From Silene latifolia (lineage: Eukaryota > Streptophyta > Magnoliopsida > Caryophyllales > Caryophyllaceae), in contig NC_133529.1 of the NCBI RefSeq assembly GCF_048544455.1, positions 55,853,271-55,917,270 on the forward strand: 64,000 nt of DNA, given 5' to 3'. Both the position numbers and the translations under genes were made by a program. Numbering within the stretch: the stretch's first letter is position 1; the number at the start of each line of letters is the position of its first letter. The notes under the pieces are model-generated. The model saw only the letters and a list, made by a program, of their open reading frames with translations. It did no database searches and was not told the DNA's origin. Below are positions 45,764 to 55,671 of this stretch, one piece after another.

Positions 45764-47050
45764 GGTGATTGTGGCTTGAACTCCTTCGTGACTTTGCTGA
45801 TTGATAGAACTTGCTGGATTCCTACTCGACAGAAATGACGCGCATTACAACTCGATTCGACATGGGATCACGCATACTAAGGCAACAAATAAAGGAAGGG
45901 ATAAGATGACAAATCTAGACTTGACTTGTGAATTCGTGAAACGTCATGAGCGACTTCTCGTGTTTGAATTCACGCTGCTTGAGTATAATTTTAGACTCGA
46001 GTGTTAACTTTGACGGAGTGACCCTCATATGATTGACCTTATTGACGGGATTGAAGACACGTGTTGATTCTGGACTCGAGGTTTGCTTATAGGTGTTAAG
46101 AAGACTGTTGTAGTTTAGACTCAAATATGAGGCCCATTGAGACTCGTGTGTTGAGCCTCGGAACGTGTGACTCGAGTATTTAGATCCTAACTGAATTGGG
46201 GTAGGGGGTCCAAAATGACGGCGTGACGCCTTAGGACTTGACTCGAAGACCCAAAAATGTAAAGGAAAACGGGTTTATAACTTGACAGAGTTCGGACTAG
46301 GACATAGTCGGTTTGAACTTTGACTCTAACTTAGCCCAATTGAATTTACACATTTACATTTACATGGATTGAAAATCCTTTGATTTAAAAAATGTTTTTG
46401 GTTTTTTGTTTTTTTTTGTTTTTTTTCGGACTTTGTTTTTTTTTTCGTTTTTTTTTGTTTGACTTTTTTTGTTTTTACATGGATTTTGAAATGGGTTTGA
46501 GGCCCGAAGTTTGACTCGATAGATGGACAGAGTTTCGGCTTTGTTTTGCGCTATTTTGAAAATGTTTATATTTTGAAAAGGATTTTTGATTTTACAAAAT
46601 TTCGTCATGGTTTCGTTTACAAAATGGTGATCACGTATGTATACAAACATATATACAGGCATTATAACGGTATGCTGAGTGAATTTAAAAGGGTTTTGGT
46701 TTAAAGGGTGGGTTGCCATACCGAACAATCAAACCCAGGGTCTGTGGAGAGGCTCGTACCAAACAGGAGTAAGGCCGATTCCTAGTCCATTTCCTCAAGT
46801 AGTGAAAGTCCTTGATACAAACAAGAGTAAGCATCATGGTATGGATGACGTCAATCGCTATCCATCCTTAGGCCCAAATAAGAATTAGGACCGTTTAGAC
46901 GGGACGATTGGTCGAATGGGCTGGGTTGGGCCTAGGAAGGCCGAATAAACGATCTAGGAAGACCGAGTTATGAAAACCGACAATTGTCTTGTACAAACTA
47001 TTCCCTAACCTTGTTCAAGTTTCACCCTTGGCTACACGTAAGTGTATTAT
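45764..47050 (-). other. Leader region of element B
   Basis: 1.3 kb between primer site and start codon. It has no gene; it is rich in actcga/gactcg words like the leader of element A and contains a T-rich stretch (46398-46475). The short ORFs look like chance. Confidence 0.6.
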
Positions 47051-47067
47051 CCCCAGCGGAGTCGCCA
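47051..47067 (-). other. Primer-binding site of element B (tRNA-Arg)
   Basis: The plus strand reads ccccagcggagtcgcca, which is the 3' end of a plant tRNA-Arg including CCA; the minus strand is its complement, three bases after the 5' LTR. Ogre-type elements are known to use tRNA-Arg. Confidence 0.9.
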
Positions 47068-47070
47068 AAC

Positions 47071-49621
47071 TGTGGACATGGGCCACGGGGGCGCTTGGAA
47101 AACAAGCGTTTGCATTTGTTGGAGTCGCCACCAATTTTTATGGGAAATTGGAACCGTTCGAATACCTCGTGCCATGTCAAGACACAAAGTAGAGACATGA
47201 ACACCAAGCAATTGTTACCCTTAGCATTCTATGTCTAGAATGACTCTCGTGGATGCCAATGAACACGGATGTTCACAGAGATCTGGAGTAAGGGGTGAGG
47301 GTACGTATTAGGAAGCTCTTTTGATCGAACACCTAATCCCGCCCGCCTCGATAGCGGCCTCTACTAATGATTAGGGAAAATCGTTTATACTTGATATATT
47401 ATCGATTATATGCATGCAATGCAACATCCAACGTTTTAATCCTAGCATGTGAAGAATTAGACTAAGTCGGTTAACATGTAATTTAATCATACAATTGGGT
47501 CGAATTGGGATTAAGATTGATTGCATGTGAGAGCATGTAAATAAATCATACAAATGCGATAAATAATACAATAATAGAAAATTACAATAATTACATTGGA
47601 TTAGGTCGATTTATGTCGAAAATACCTTTAAAACGGATAATTTGGAAAAGAATAAACAAAGGAATTAACGAACAGATTATTAGGCGATAATACGATTAGT
47701 AGTAGATTAAATATGTAACTAATAACTAGGTCAAGGAAGAACGGAAGTTCAGGGACAGAAATCAGCCTGGAACAGGCGCAGCAGAGCTGCGCCCTTTGGA
47801 AGAGGCGCAGCAGTATCTGCGTCTGTTCCAAGGGTGAGTTCTGGCTGTGAAGCCGGAACTGCAAATCGTTAATGTTAATTGGTGAATTTAAGGATTGATT
47901 ACGATATTTACTCGGATGGAAGTGATTATCAGGTTATTTACATGTGATTGATGGTCATAAAAGCAATAAACATGGATGAGACGGATTTAAGACGAATTAT
48001 TTATATGAATGAAAGATTGATTAGTGACATGGGTGAACAAAATAGGTTAAACATGACGAATTAATGACAAATTAATGACGAATATGACAATAGACAGATG
48101 AAAATATATCAAAGATCGAATTCCAGAAACCCGATATGAACGAATCGAATTCCTACAACCCGGATTGATTTTAATGACAAAAACCCGCAAATATTGGATG
48201 ATAAGGGATTTAAGTCGGATCTAACGATGAATTATATACTAATGAATGATAAATGATATACATGTGAGACGATTATGATTGTATGTCAAAGAATTAGCAA
48301 AAACAAACGAAGCAAATAAAACGAACGAATTACAGAGGACGAAGGAAGAAGAAAGGAAGCAGGAACTGCGGCAGCCTCACGAAGAGGCGCAGCAGGCACT
48401 ACGCTCCTTCGAAGAGGCGCAGCAGTTGCTGCGTCCTTTCTCGACGGTTATCTTCTGGTAATCCGAAAAAAGGGTTTTAAACGAGGTTTTATAAATCGGT
48501 TTTAAGAGATGTTTTCGACATAAACCTTACATTAATGATACAAAAAGGTAAATAACAATAATAAAAGAGAGATTGACACCCTCAGACTTACATATTTGAC
48601 AAAACGAGATGAACTAAGTTTACGATTAGTGATGCTCGACGCGAATGTAACGAAAGTGCCCTCGTAAGAGGAATTAAAACAAATTGATTAAGTTGATTGA
48701 ATGTGGAGTTGGTCAAATTGGTCGGTCATGCAAACGAGGCTGGTACTCAGAAGGATCCGAGCTTACGTGGTCGAATGTTCAAGCACGTAGACGCCAAAAA
48801 GTAAGAACAAAGGTCTAGAATGCAAAGGGAGAAGAGAAGGGCGGACACTCGCGTGAGAAATATGAGGAACGAAGCTCCCTATTTATACTAATCACGGAAT
48901 TAGGGTTTAGGAAAGGAGAGAAAGATCCGGAAATAACCGACTTAGGTTAAACACGGAAACTTGGACAAAAAGAAAGCCTTGAGGAAGAGGCGCAGCAGGC
49001 GCTGCGTCCCTTGGAAGAGGCGCAGCACTTGCTGCGTACTTTCCTCAGCGGGTTCCTCTGCGCGTAGAAAACGCGTTTGACAGCCTGTCGTATTTTAGGC
49101 ATAACTTTCTCTACAAGACTCGGAATTAGGTGATTTCGGTGGCGTTGGAAAGCTAAAAGAAAGATCTAGAACTTTCTACGAAATAGGCCTGACCCAAAAA
49201 AGCGGTTATCACCTCGTAAAACGGGCCTAAAGGTCGGGTTATTATTTTAGCTAAATGAAATGCACATTTTGTAATGTAAACTTTTAGTTTAGACCAAAAG
49301 AAGTGACATGAGACTCAAAATGAGATATAATATCAACATTTTATGACATCCTAACCTTAGGTAGACAAGCACATTGCTTTGACTCGGGATTTGACGGTTT
49401 TAGGAAATGAAGACGGTTTTTGACCCGGACTCCAAATGAACTCTAATTACTGCCAAAACGACCGTAATGACACCTAGATGACAACCATGAGGTAGACATA
49501 AATGTTTGAGTGATCACTTGACGATAAACTTACGAACTGTCACAAATCGTTCCGCGTACCAAACATGTGGCCCAATCATCACCGGGTGGTTTGCGGGAGG
49601 TGCAGAAACGAGGTGTCTACA
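47071..49621 (-). repeat. 5' LTR of element B
   Basis: 2551 bp from tgtggacatggg (47071) to gtgtctaca (49621). The paired palindrome sites are at 47769-47829, about 48370-48442 and about 48983-49045. The first is the cleanest: GGAACAGgcgcag and its inverse form a long stem that encloses two cgcagca/tgctgcg-like hairpins. Confidence 0.93.
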
Positions 49622-50365
49622 GTTACTGGTATTGAGTTATGGGGCCTTTGAGCCAAGTTATGTTTACGGTTCAAAGTGACCATGGTTATTGAGTTATTGA
49701 GTTATTTGAGTTTGAAATTGATATTGAGATGGAAGTATTGTTTCGCGGTTTTATCCGCCAGTTCACTCACCCTTGTCCTGGTCTTAGAGTCGACGATGAG
49801 AATACGATATCTGGTTGCTTTGGAGTATTATTTTATGAGACGGAGTAATGAGTGAGACGGAGTAATGAGTAAGACGGAGTAATGAGCTGAGACTTGGTTA
49901 TTTATGGAGGTGAGAAATAATTATTGTATTAAAGGAATATTATTGAGCAGCTTTGAGATTAGTTACCGGGGGAGTGTTTTTATTATTCTCTGTATTTATT
50001 TTTATATTTACGTGTGCTTGTTTCCACGCATGACCAAAAACTATTCTGCTTATATTGAATTATTATCTGTTACTCAGCTCCCCGGCTAACGTGTTTTCTC
50101 CCTTTTTGGCTACTCGTCATGGGTGTAGTTCCTTTCTGTCTTCTGGTTTTATTTCAGGTTACTTCCGTTGCAGTTCAAAAGGATTTTATTTCAAATGAAG
50201 ATTTTATTTAAAGTTTTGTAAAAGTTTGTTTACATTTTCTATTATTTTATTTAAAAGGATTTGTAATAAGAGACTTTGTATATTGATTATAATACCTCTC
50301 TATTTTGGCTCAGTATTGTATATAATTATAAGTTTTTAATTTAGCCGAAAATGAGGGGTGTTACA

Positions 50366-51667
50366 CTGACGCGGACACAGACCTTATACGGACGCGAAAT
50401 GTAGACTTAGGTTTGACTGACGTGACACATGGATGAATTTGACAGACTTTGCTTAAGTATGCGCAACCCCTAGCCAAGTGTGGGTGGTAATGCGTATCAC
50501 TTCCAAAGATAGAAGAATTGCAAGAATGATGGGGACATATAAAGGCAAGGCATGAGCCATGGATCAGCTGTCTACTTGGATGTCTTTCACCATCGTTTGC
50601 TGTAAAAGAGACTCCTCTTGTGGCACGATAACTTCGAAAATCGATCTAAGACCTTTGTCATTGTCCAGACCGAGCACTAGCATGACTCAAATGAGACTCG
50701 AGAGTAAAAGGGAGGAATAAATGAAGGGTGACATCTCGGAAGAGAAGCCCCCAGGATGAGAAGATGACTCTGGAGTTTGGTAAAAAGGAGACTGGACGAC
50801 AAGAAGGAGCCCCCAGTAAAGAGGTAGAAATGGAAATTGTGGTTGGAAGGTTGAAATTGAGGTTGAAGGTTGATGGTTGAGGTGGTTGATAATTGAGGTT
50901 GAAAGTTGATGGTTGAAAGTTGATAATTGGGATGGTTGTGTCCTTGAGAACTGTCGACGTATTCACGTAAAGTGAAATCAAACCAGATCGTAGTTCAGGA
51001 GTTTTGAGAATTGAGGCCGAAAGTTAAAAGTTGGGATGGTTGTGTCCTTGAGAACTGCCTATGTATTCACGTGAAGTGAAATCAAACCAGATCATAGTTC
51101 TGAGGTTTTGTTAATTTTATTTGGGTGTTGTGGTTGTATCCTTCTTGTGTAAGAAGGACTGCCTACGTATCCACCTGAAGAGGTGAAATCAAACCATGCT
51201 TGTAGTTCAGGTACGTGCCTAAGCTATGTTGTCAGGGGCTTAAGGGTCAGGAGAGTATATTCCTTTGGTGACTCGAAGAATCGATTTGAGATAACTCCCT
51301 TTGATCATAGACCAAAGAGGTATAACTAATTTTGTGAAAATTTCCTAGTCGTGTGAGCGCACTCGAAAGTGGACTCTAAGGATGGATATGGGTTCGTCCC
51401 GTCCTAGGTAGCAAAGTATTTGAAGACTCTGTGTCCGGGTCAAGGTGAAACTGGATTGGATATTTGGAATGTGGGGCTTGGAAATAAGAGGCTTTGATGA
51501 GCGAATCTCTGGAGCTTGATTTTGTGGAGTTGAGGCTCGATGGGATTATGACTTGTAATATGGCTTGGAAATGGAGTCTCTTGGCTTGATGTAGCCTGAG
51601 CACATAAAGGTAGGTTAAAATGACGTGGGTTCAAGTTTCCATGTCTTGGCTCTAAAGGATGGGTATA
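50366..51667 (-). other. Right part of element C internal region
   Basis: Matches element B at about 41690-42900 in order, including two purine-rich gcccccag(g/t) blocks and ctgcctacgtattcacg motifs. No gene is seen. The sequence stops inside aaggatgggtata, where the CACTA end begins. Confidence 0.75.
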
Positions 51668-52297
51668 CACTAGTAGAAAAAACCCCTATCGTGGCGCCTT
51701 TATCGTGGTGGTTTTAATAGAAACGACGCAAAAAGCCCAAAAAATTGGCGGGAGCGAAATTTTCATGTTATAGGAAGTCTATTGTGGCGGTTTAAATTAA
51801 GAACCGACGTAATAATAGATGCTTTTTATGGCGGTTCCAAATAGAAAACGCCACCCTAAGTACATTATGGCGGTTATATTAACAACCGACGTTAAGAATG
51901 ACGCTAAAAGTTATTAGAAGTCGTTTGGTTACATACGGGAACTTACAATGCCTAGGAAGTGTCATATCACATGATTTTAAAATTCATGTGAATTAGAAAA
52001 TGTTGTTTGGTTACATGTAGGCATTGTAATTCATGTAGGCATTCCCACTTACCTAGGGGGATCTAGGTAAGCAACTTCCTCCATTATGGAAGAATTGGAA
52101 TTCATGGGAAGTTCCAATTCATGTAAATTGGGGTAACCAAACAACCTACCCATTTTGCAATTCACGTGAATTAAAGTTCCTGTGTAATTTAGTAGGCAAC
52201 CAAACGACCCCTTAATAACTGACAATTTTTTTGGCTAAAAAACCGCCACAATATGTTTTTGTATCGGTTTTTGTTAACAACCGACTAATAACAACGT
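51668..52297. mobile_element. CACTA (En/Spm-type) terminal region
   Basis: The segment starts CACTAGTAGAAAAAACCCC, a typical CACTA terminal inverted repeat, after ata, the possible 3-bp target duplication. Short subterminal repeats in both orientations follow (tggcggttt, aaccgac, gtggcg), another mark of the superfamily. They continue to about 52290, interrupted by a MITE. No transposase is seen and the opposite CACTA end is outside the window. Confidence 0.78.
51917..52211. mobile_element. Tourist-like MITE (PIF/Harbinger type)
   Basis: 295 bp with inverted ends g(a/g)(a/g)GTCGTTTGGTTnC at both sides and a TTA duplication (51914-51916; 52212-52214). No coding capacity. The interior is rich in small inverted repeats based on aattcatgtgaatt. 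It interrupts the CACTA subterminal repeats. Confidence 0.72.
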
Positions 52298-52377
52298 GAA
52301 ACCCTTGGTGTTTGGTTCACGCGTGGGTATGGGTTTGGAATCGGGAATCATACCTGGGTGGTATCGGGTTGGAACTT

Positions 52378-54288
52378 TTTTTTTTTTGGTGAAATGTGAG
52401 TATATATATATATTTCAAAAAGACATATCCAATTACAAAAGGACCAAAAAGCTTTCTACAAATAGAAACAAAGCATTCCTATTAACAGAAACCAATCCAA
52501 GTCCTTGCATTCAACTCATTTTGTCCTCCTCTTCGATCAGTAAATTTGCGAATTTGTTGTTGGACCACCATCTTCATCCGTTCTGCCACTAGCACAGGCC
52601 TGGCAACACTGAACTGAGTTCGAGCAAGATTGCGTTGATGCCAAACTGTGTACCTGTAGCACGAGAGCACCAAGGCTAGAGCCTTCCATTTCATGCTGCT
52701 ATCAGAAACATTCAGCAGCTCACTATCAGTGGGGAAAGGACGTTCAATCCAGTCTTCAACATATTTCTGAACTTGACAACTGAATTTACATTCAGTAAAG
52801 AGATGCTCATTAGTTTCAGCCTGTTCTGCACATATGATACACAGGTCATCCTGACAGCATCCATACGAAAAGAGCCTGGCTTTGGTATTCAATCCACCCT
52901 GCATTATCAACCATGAATTGAAGGAATGTTTGGGCACATTCCATTCATTCCAAACTATTTTTGTCCAATGCTGAGTAGGAGCTGTTCCCATAAGCTGTTC
53001 ATATCCATGGCTAATTGTATATCCTTTTTGATGAGGAGCCCAACAATTATCAATGAATCCATGTTTAAGCTGCTCCTTCACCTTACAAATAGTCTTCCAG
53101 GTCCAAGTTGAGTCATTTGCAGGTGTATAGTCATTCCAGTTCATCCCTTTGAGATAAACACTATCTATCCATTTAATCCAAAGCCTGTCAGCCTTCACAT
53201 ATATCCAGTTCACCAATTTTCCAACTGAAGCAATGTTCCAGTCTTGGCTTTTTAATCCCTAGTCCCCCTGCAGCTTTTGACATGGTAACTCTGTCCCAAC
53301 CTACTAAAGGAACTCTATGATATTCAGAGGAGCTATCCCATAGGAAGTTCCTACATATGGCCTCAATTATCTTAATAGCAGCTTTAGGAATGACAAACAT
53401 TGCTTTGCCCGAAGAATTGTACAACGTATTAAGCACTGAGTTTATGAGAACAACCCTACCAGCATAAGATAGCTTTTTTGCACCAATACTTCTGATCCTT
53501 GTCATCATTTTCTCCACAAGACTGCTGCATTCTTTCTTTGATACTTTCCCTGGCTGAATTGGGACCCCTAAATATCTAAAAGGCATTTTTCCTTCCTGAA
53601 AGCCAGTGACTGATAGAATATCAGTCTGCAAGTCCACATTCATGCCATTAAAAAATATTTCTGACTTTACATTGTTCATCTGCAAACCTGATGCATTAGA
53701 AAAGGAGGTGAAAGCTTTAACAAGGAGGAGAATAGATGGGGCATCTCTTTTGCAAAACATCAGGAGATCATCTGCAAACATGAGGTGAGTTAACTTAATT
53801 CCTTTGCATTGTGGATGATAATGAAATGGCCATCTGGCTGTGGCATAGGCAATGAGCCTTGTCAAATAATCCATACAGATTGTAAAAATAAGAGGAGAGA
53901 CTGGATCACCCTGCCTGAGTCCCCTCTTACCCTTGAAGTACCCAAAGTTGCTTCCATTCAAGACTAAGGTATAGGAAGTAGTTGTTATGCAAGTCATCGG
54001 GAGATCAATAAATTTGTTAGGAAACTTCAGTCCAACCAACAATTGTGCCACAAAGTCCCATTCTACAGTATCATAGGCTTTCTGCAAATCAACTTTGAAT
54101 AAACATCTGGGAGAAACATTTTTCCTAGAGTATTGATGCACTATATCCTGGCATATCAGAACATTCTCAATAATGGACCTACCTTGTACAAATGCTCCTT
54201 GACTTTCATGTATCAGATCAGGCAGTACCAGGGCAAGCCTATTGCAAAGAATTTTAGAGATAACCTTGTAAAGTACATTGCAGCAAGC
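52378..54288 (-). mobile_element. 5'-truncated L1-type LINE with 15-bp target-site duplication
   Basis: The minus-strand LINE has its poly(A) tail as the T run at 52376-52387. The direct repeat atcgggttggaactt flanks it (52363-52377; 54289-54303). The coding part begins within the RT, so more than half of a full LINE is missing. The 3' end matches the LINE remnant at 12226-13346. Confidence 0.92.
52482..54286 (-). pseudogene. LINE ORF2 remnant: RT core and zf-RVT
   Basis: The frame is open from the truncated 5' end at 54286 (SKILCNRLALVLPDLI, AFVQGRSIIENVLICQ). It carries VDLQKAYDTVEWDFV, GLRQGDPVSPLIF, the catalytic LMFADDLLMF and RNFLWDSSSEYHRVPL up to about 53245. There a frameshift changes the frame, and 53216-52482 encodes the rest: KADRLWIKWI, the zf-RVT block CIICAEQAETNEHLFTEC and WHQRNLARTQF. 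One frameshift and the missing 5' half make it inactive. Confidence 0.9.
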
Positions 54289-54590
54289 ATCGGGTTGGAA
54301 CTTGATACCTCATACCTTGTGTTTGGTTCAATTTTAGGGGTATAGGGTTAGAAATCAATCAAAGCTAAAAAATTTTCAAAATACAATATTTTTAATAATA
54401 ATTTTTTTTATTATTAAACCATGTAGATAAAATTTAATGAAATAAATATATAAAAAAATTACAATTGTTTTTTTTATCACTTTTTAATATTTATAATAAT
54501 TTGATACCATGGGTATCAATCTCATACCCATCCCCCTCCCTGGGTATGAGAAACCCATACCTCATGGGTTTGAGGTATGGGTATGATATC

Positions 54591-55292
54591 TGTTTTAGCA
54601 GGATTTTCCTGAAGGGATCCGGCTTAGTTGTATAGTGATCAGGGTATCTAGTTCTATGAAATTAGAATGGAATGAATAAATGATAAAGAAAGAAATAAAT
54701 ATAAAGGATAACGCTTTTTATTATTTTGATAGACCGGGCACAATGTTGTATGAATATCTGAATGCTCAAGAGTAAAAAGATAAAGTATAGATAAAATTAA
54801 CTAATAATGAATATCTTTTACAATTGTTAATTTCTCCTATTTATAGTTCTCTCAACGTTACAATGAATAACGTTATAAATGTATAACGTTCTCCCCAAAG
54901 GTAGGAGTTGTTGCCGGAATAATAGGGCATGCTTCCTATTAGTTCGCTTGACCCGTTCTCAACTCAACCAATCCTTAGCTTTTTCTCTTCTTTCCGTCCA
55001 GATTCATGGATTAAATAGTTTTAGGTTTGGACTTGGTCTTCCTTGAGAATAGGGCTTGGTTATCTGGCTTATACAATCGCATTTCTTGTTTATCCGCTTA
55101 ATCCAGGTGTTTTTAGTACTCCAAGCTATGATATCTTGACTATCGGCTTCTTTTCCAGGATTTACTAGTCTTCTTGCCACAATATTCTTGACAGACTAAA
55201 TAGTAGTCGATTTGTCCGGTTCTTGTCTTGATCAATCGGCCTTGTTGAGTCAGGCCAGGTTATAGTCAGACCAGGCTAAACTGGGCCTAACA
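54591..55292 (-). repeat. 3' LTR of element E
   Basis: 702 bp. On the minus strand it starts TGTTAGGCCCAG (55292) and ends TGCTAAAACA (54591). The polypurine tract AAGGGGCAAT (plus attgcccctt, 55293-55302) lies directly in front of it. Confidence 0.93.
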
Positions 55293-55490
55293 ATTGCCCC
55301 TTGACATTTTACCCGTGCTAGATCCGGCCAGGGGTGAGATGTCAAATTTACCGGGTTAACCAATTAAAGAGAATCATATTCATTCAGTGACTCTTAGACT
55401 CCTATTTACCGTTGAACACTGCAACGGCTACGTGACATCATGCTGACAGTTTTACAATTCCTAGGTTTTTCATGCCGTTATTCACTTCTC

Positions 55491-55498
55491 TATAAATA
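55491..55498 (+). promoter_or_regulatory. TATA box of the antisense gene in element E
   Basis: TATAAATA preceded by ttcacttctc and followed by acgg. It lies 173 bases before the ATG at 55672 and is followed by a pyrimidine-rich leader with ttcttctgaa repeats. The distance suits a plant gene with a 5' UTR of about 140-150 bases. Confidence 0.6.
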
Positions 55499-55671
55499 CG
55501 GTATTTAGGGCAAGATTATTTTTCATCAATTTTCCTCCACTTTCTTTGCTGAATATTCTTCTGAAACTCTTCTAAAATTCTTCTGAATTTCTTCCCTTCT
55601 TCTTAGTAATCTTGTTCTGTTATTTTGCATATTCTCGACAATTTCAATAATAAATCAAACAATCTAAAAAT

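Larger units (their letters stand above)
37782..49621 (-). mobile_element. Element B: non-autonomous Tat/Ogre-like LTR retrotransposon
   Basis: A complete 11.8-kb insertion with LTRs 37782-40339 and 47071-49621, bracketed by the perfect duplication gttac (37777-37781; 49622-49626). The orientation is minus: the LTR starts TGTAGACACC, the primer site is tRNA-Arg and the purine tract lies at 40340 on. The only substantial coding frame (44052-45763) is a gag-like protein with three zinc-knuckle modules. There is no capsid domain, protease, RT, RNase H or integrase. It must be mobilised in trans. The LTRs differ by few substitutions and a small block near 38515-38590, so the insertion is young. 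It landed in the LTR of the Tekay-like element. Confidence 0.93.
36724..50365 (+). mobile_element. Internally deleted Tekay/Del-like LTR element, split by element B
   Basis: The left end is the first 40 or so bases of an LTR (tgtaataccactc, 36724). It runs abruptly into the last bases of an internal region encoding NFEDEVPFKGEI and a purine tract, then a second LTR from 36806 (tgtaatatccc). That LTR is split by B after 37781 and resumes at 49627, ending gggtgttaca at 50365; total LTR length is about 1.7 kb. The flanks are ctaac (36719-36723) and ctgac (50366-50370), a duplication with one change. So nearly the whole element between the LTR start and the end of pol has been deleted. Confidence 0.78.
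24835..51667 (-). mobile_element. Element C: relative of element B, repeatedly interrupted
   Basis: C is an older Ty3/gypsy element of the same family as B, on the minus strand. Its 3' LTR starts at 24835 (tgtggacatgagcc), is split by element D, resumes at 32934 and ends at 35280. Internal sequence follows (35281-36723), is split by the Tekay-like element that in turn holds B, and resumes at 50366-51667. The two halves match consecutive parts of the B internal region (around 40340-41690 and 41690-42900), which shows that they once were contiguous. The right part is cut by the CACTA element, so gag, primer site and 5' LTR are off the window. It has diverged clearly from B and is therefore older. 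Confidence 0.82.
52298..54590. mobile_element. MITE-like repeat, split by LINE and element E
   Basis: 52298-52377 (tggtgtttggttcacgcg ... ggtatcgggttggaac) resumes after the LINE at 54289-54590 (accttgtgtttggttcaat ... gggtatgatatc). It is non-coding, with many internal inverted repeats of gggtatg/catacccat. The right end is interrupted by element E at 54591, so the opposite terminus is outside the window and the superfamily cannot be assigned. Confidence 0.45.

Noticed and set aside
47769-47829. Long hairpin as a microRNA precursor
   Set aside because: It is shared by both LTRs of element B and related LTRs of C, and the arms are GC-rich nested palindromes; this is better explained as an LTR motif.
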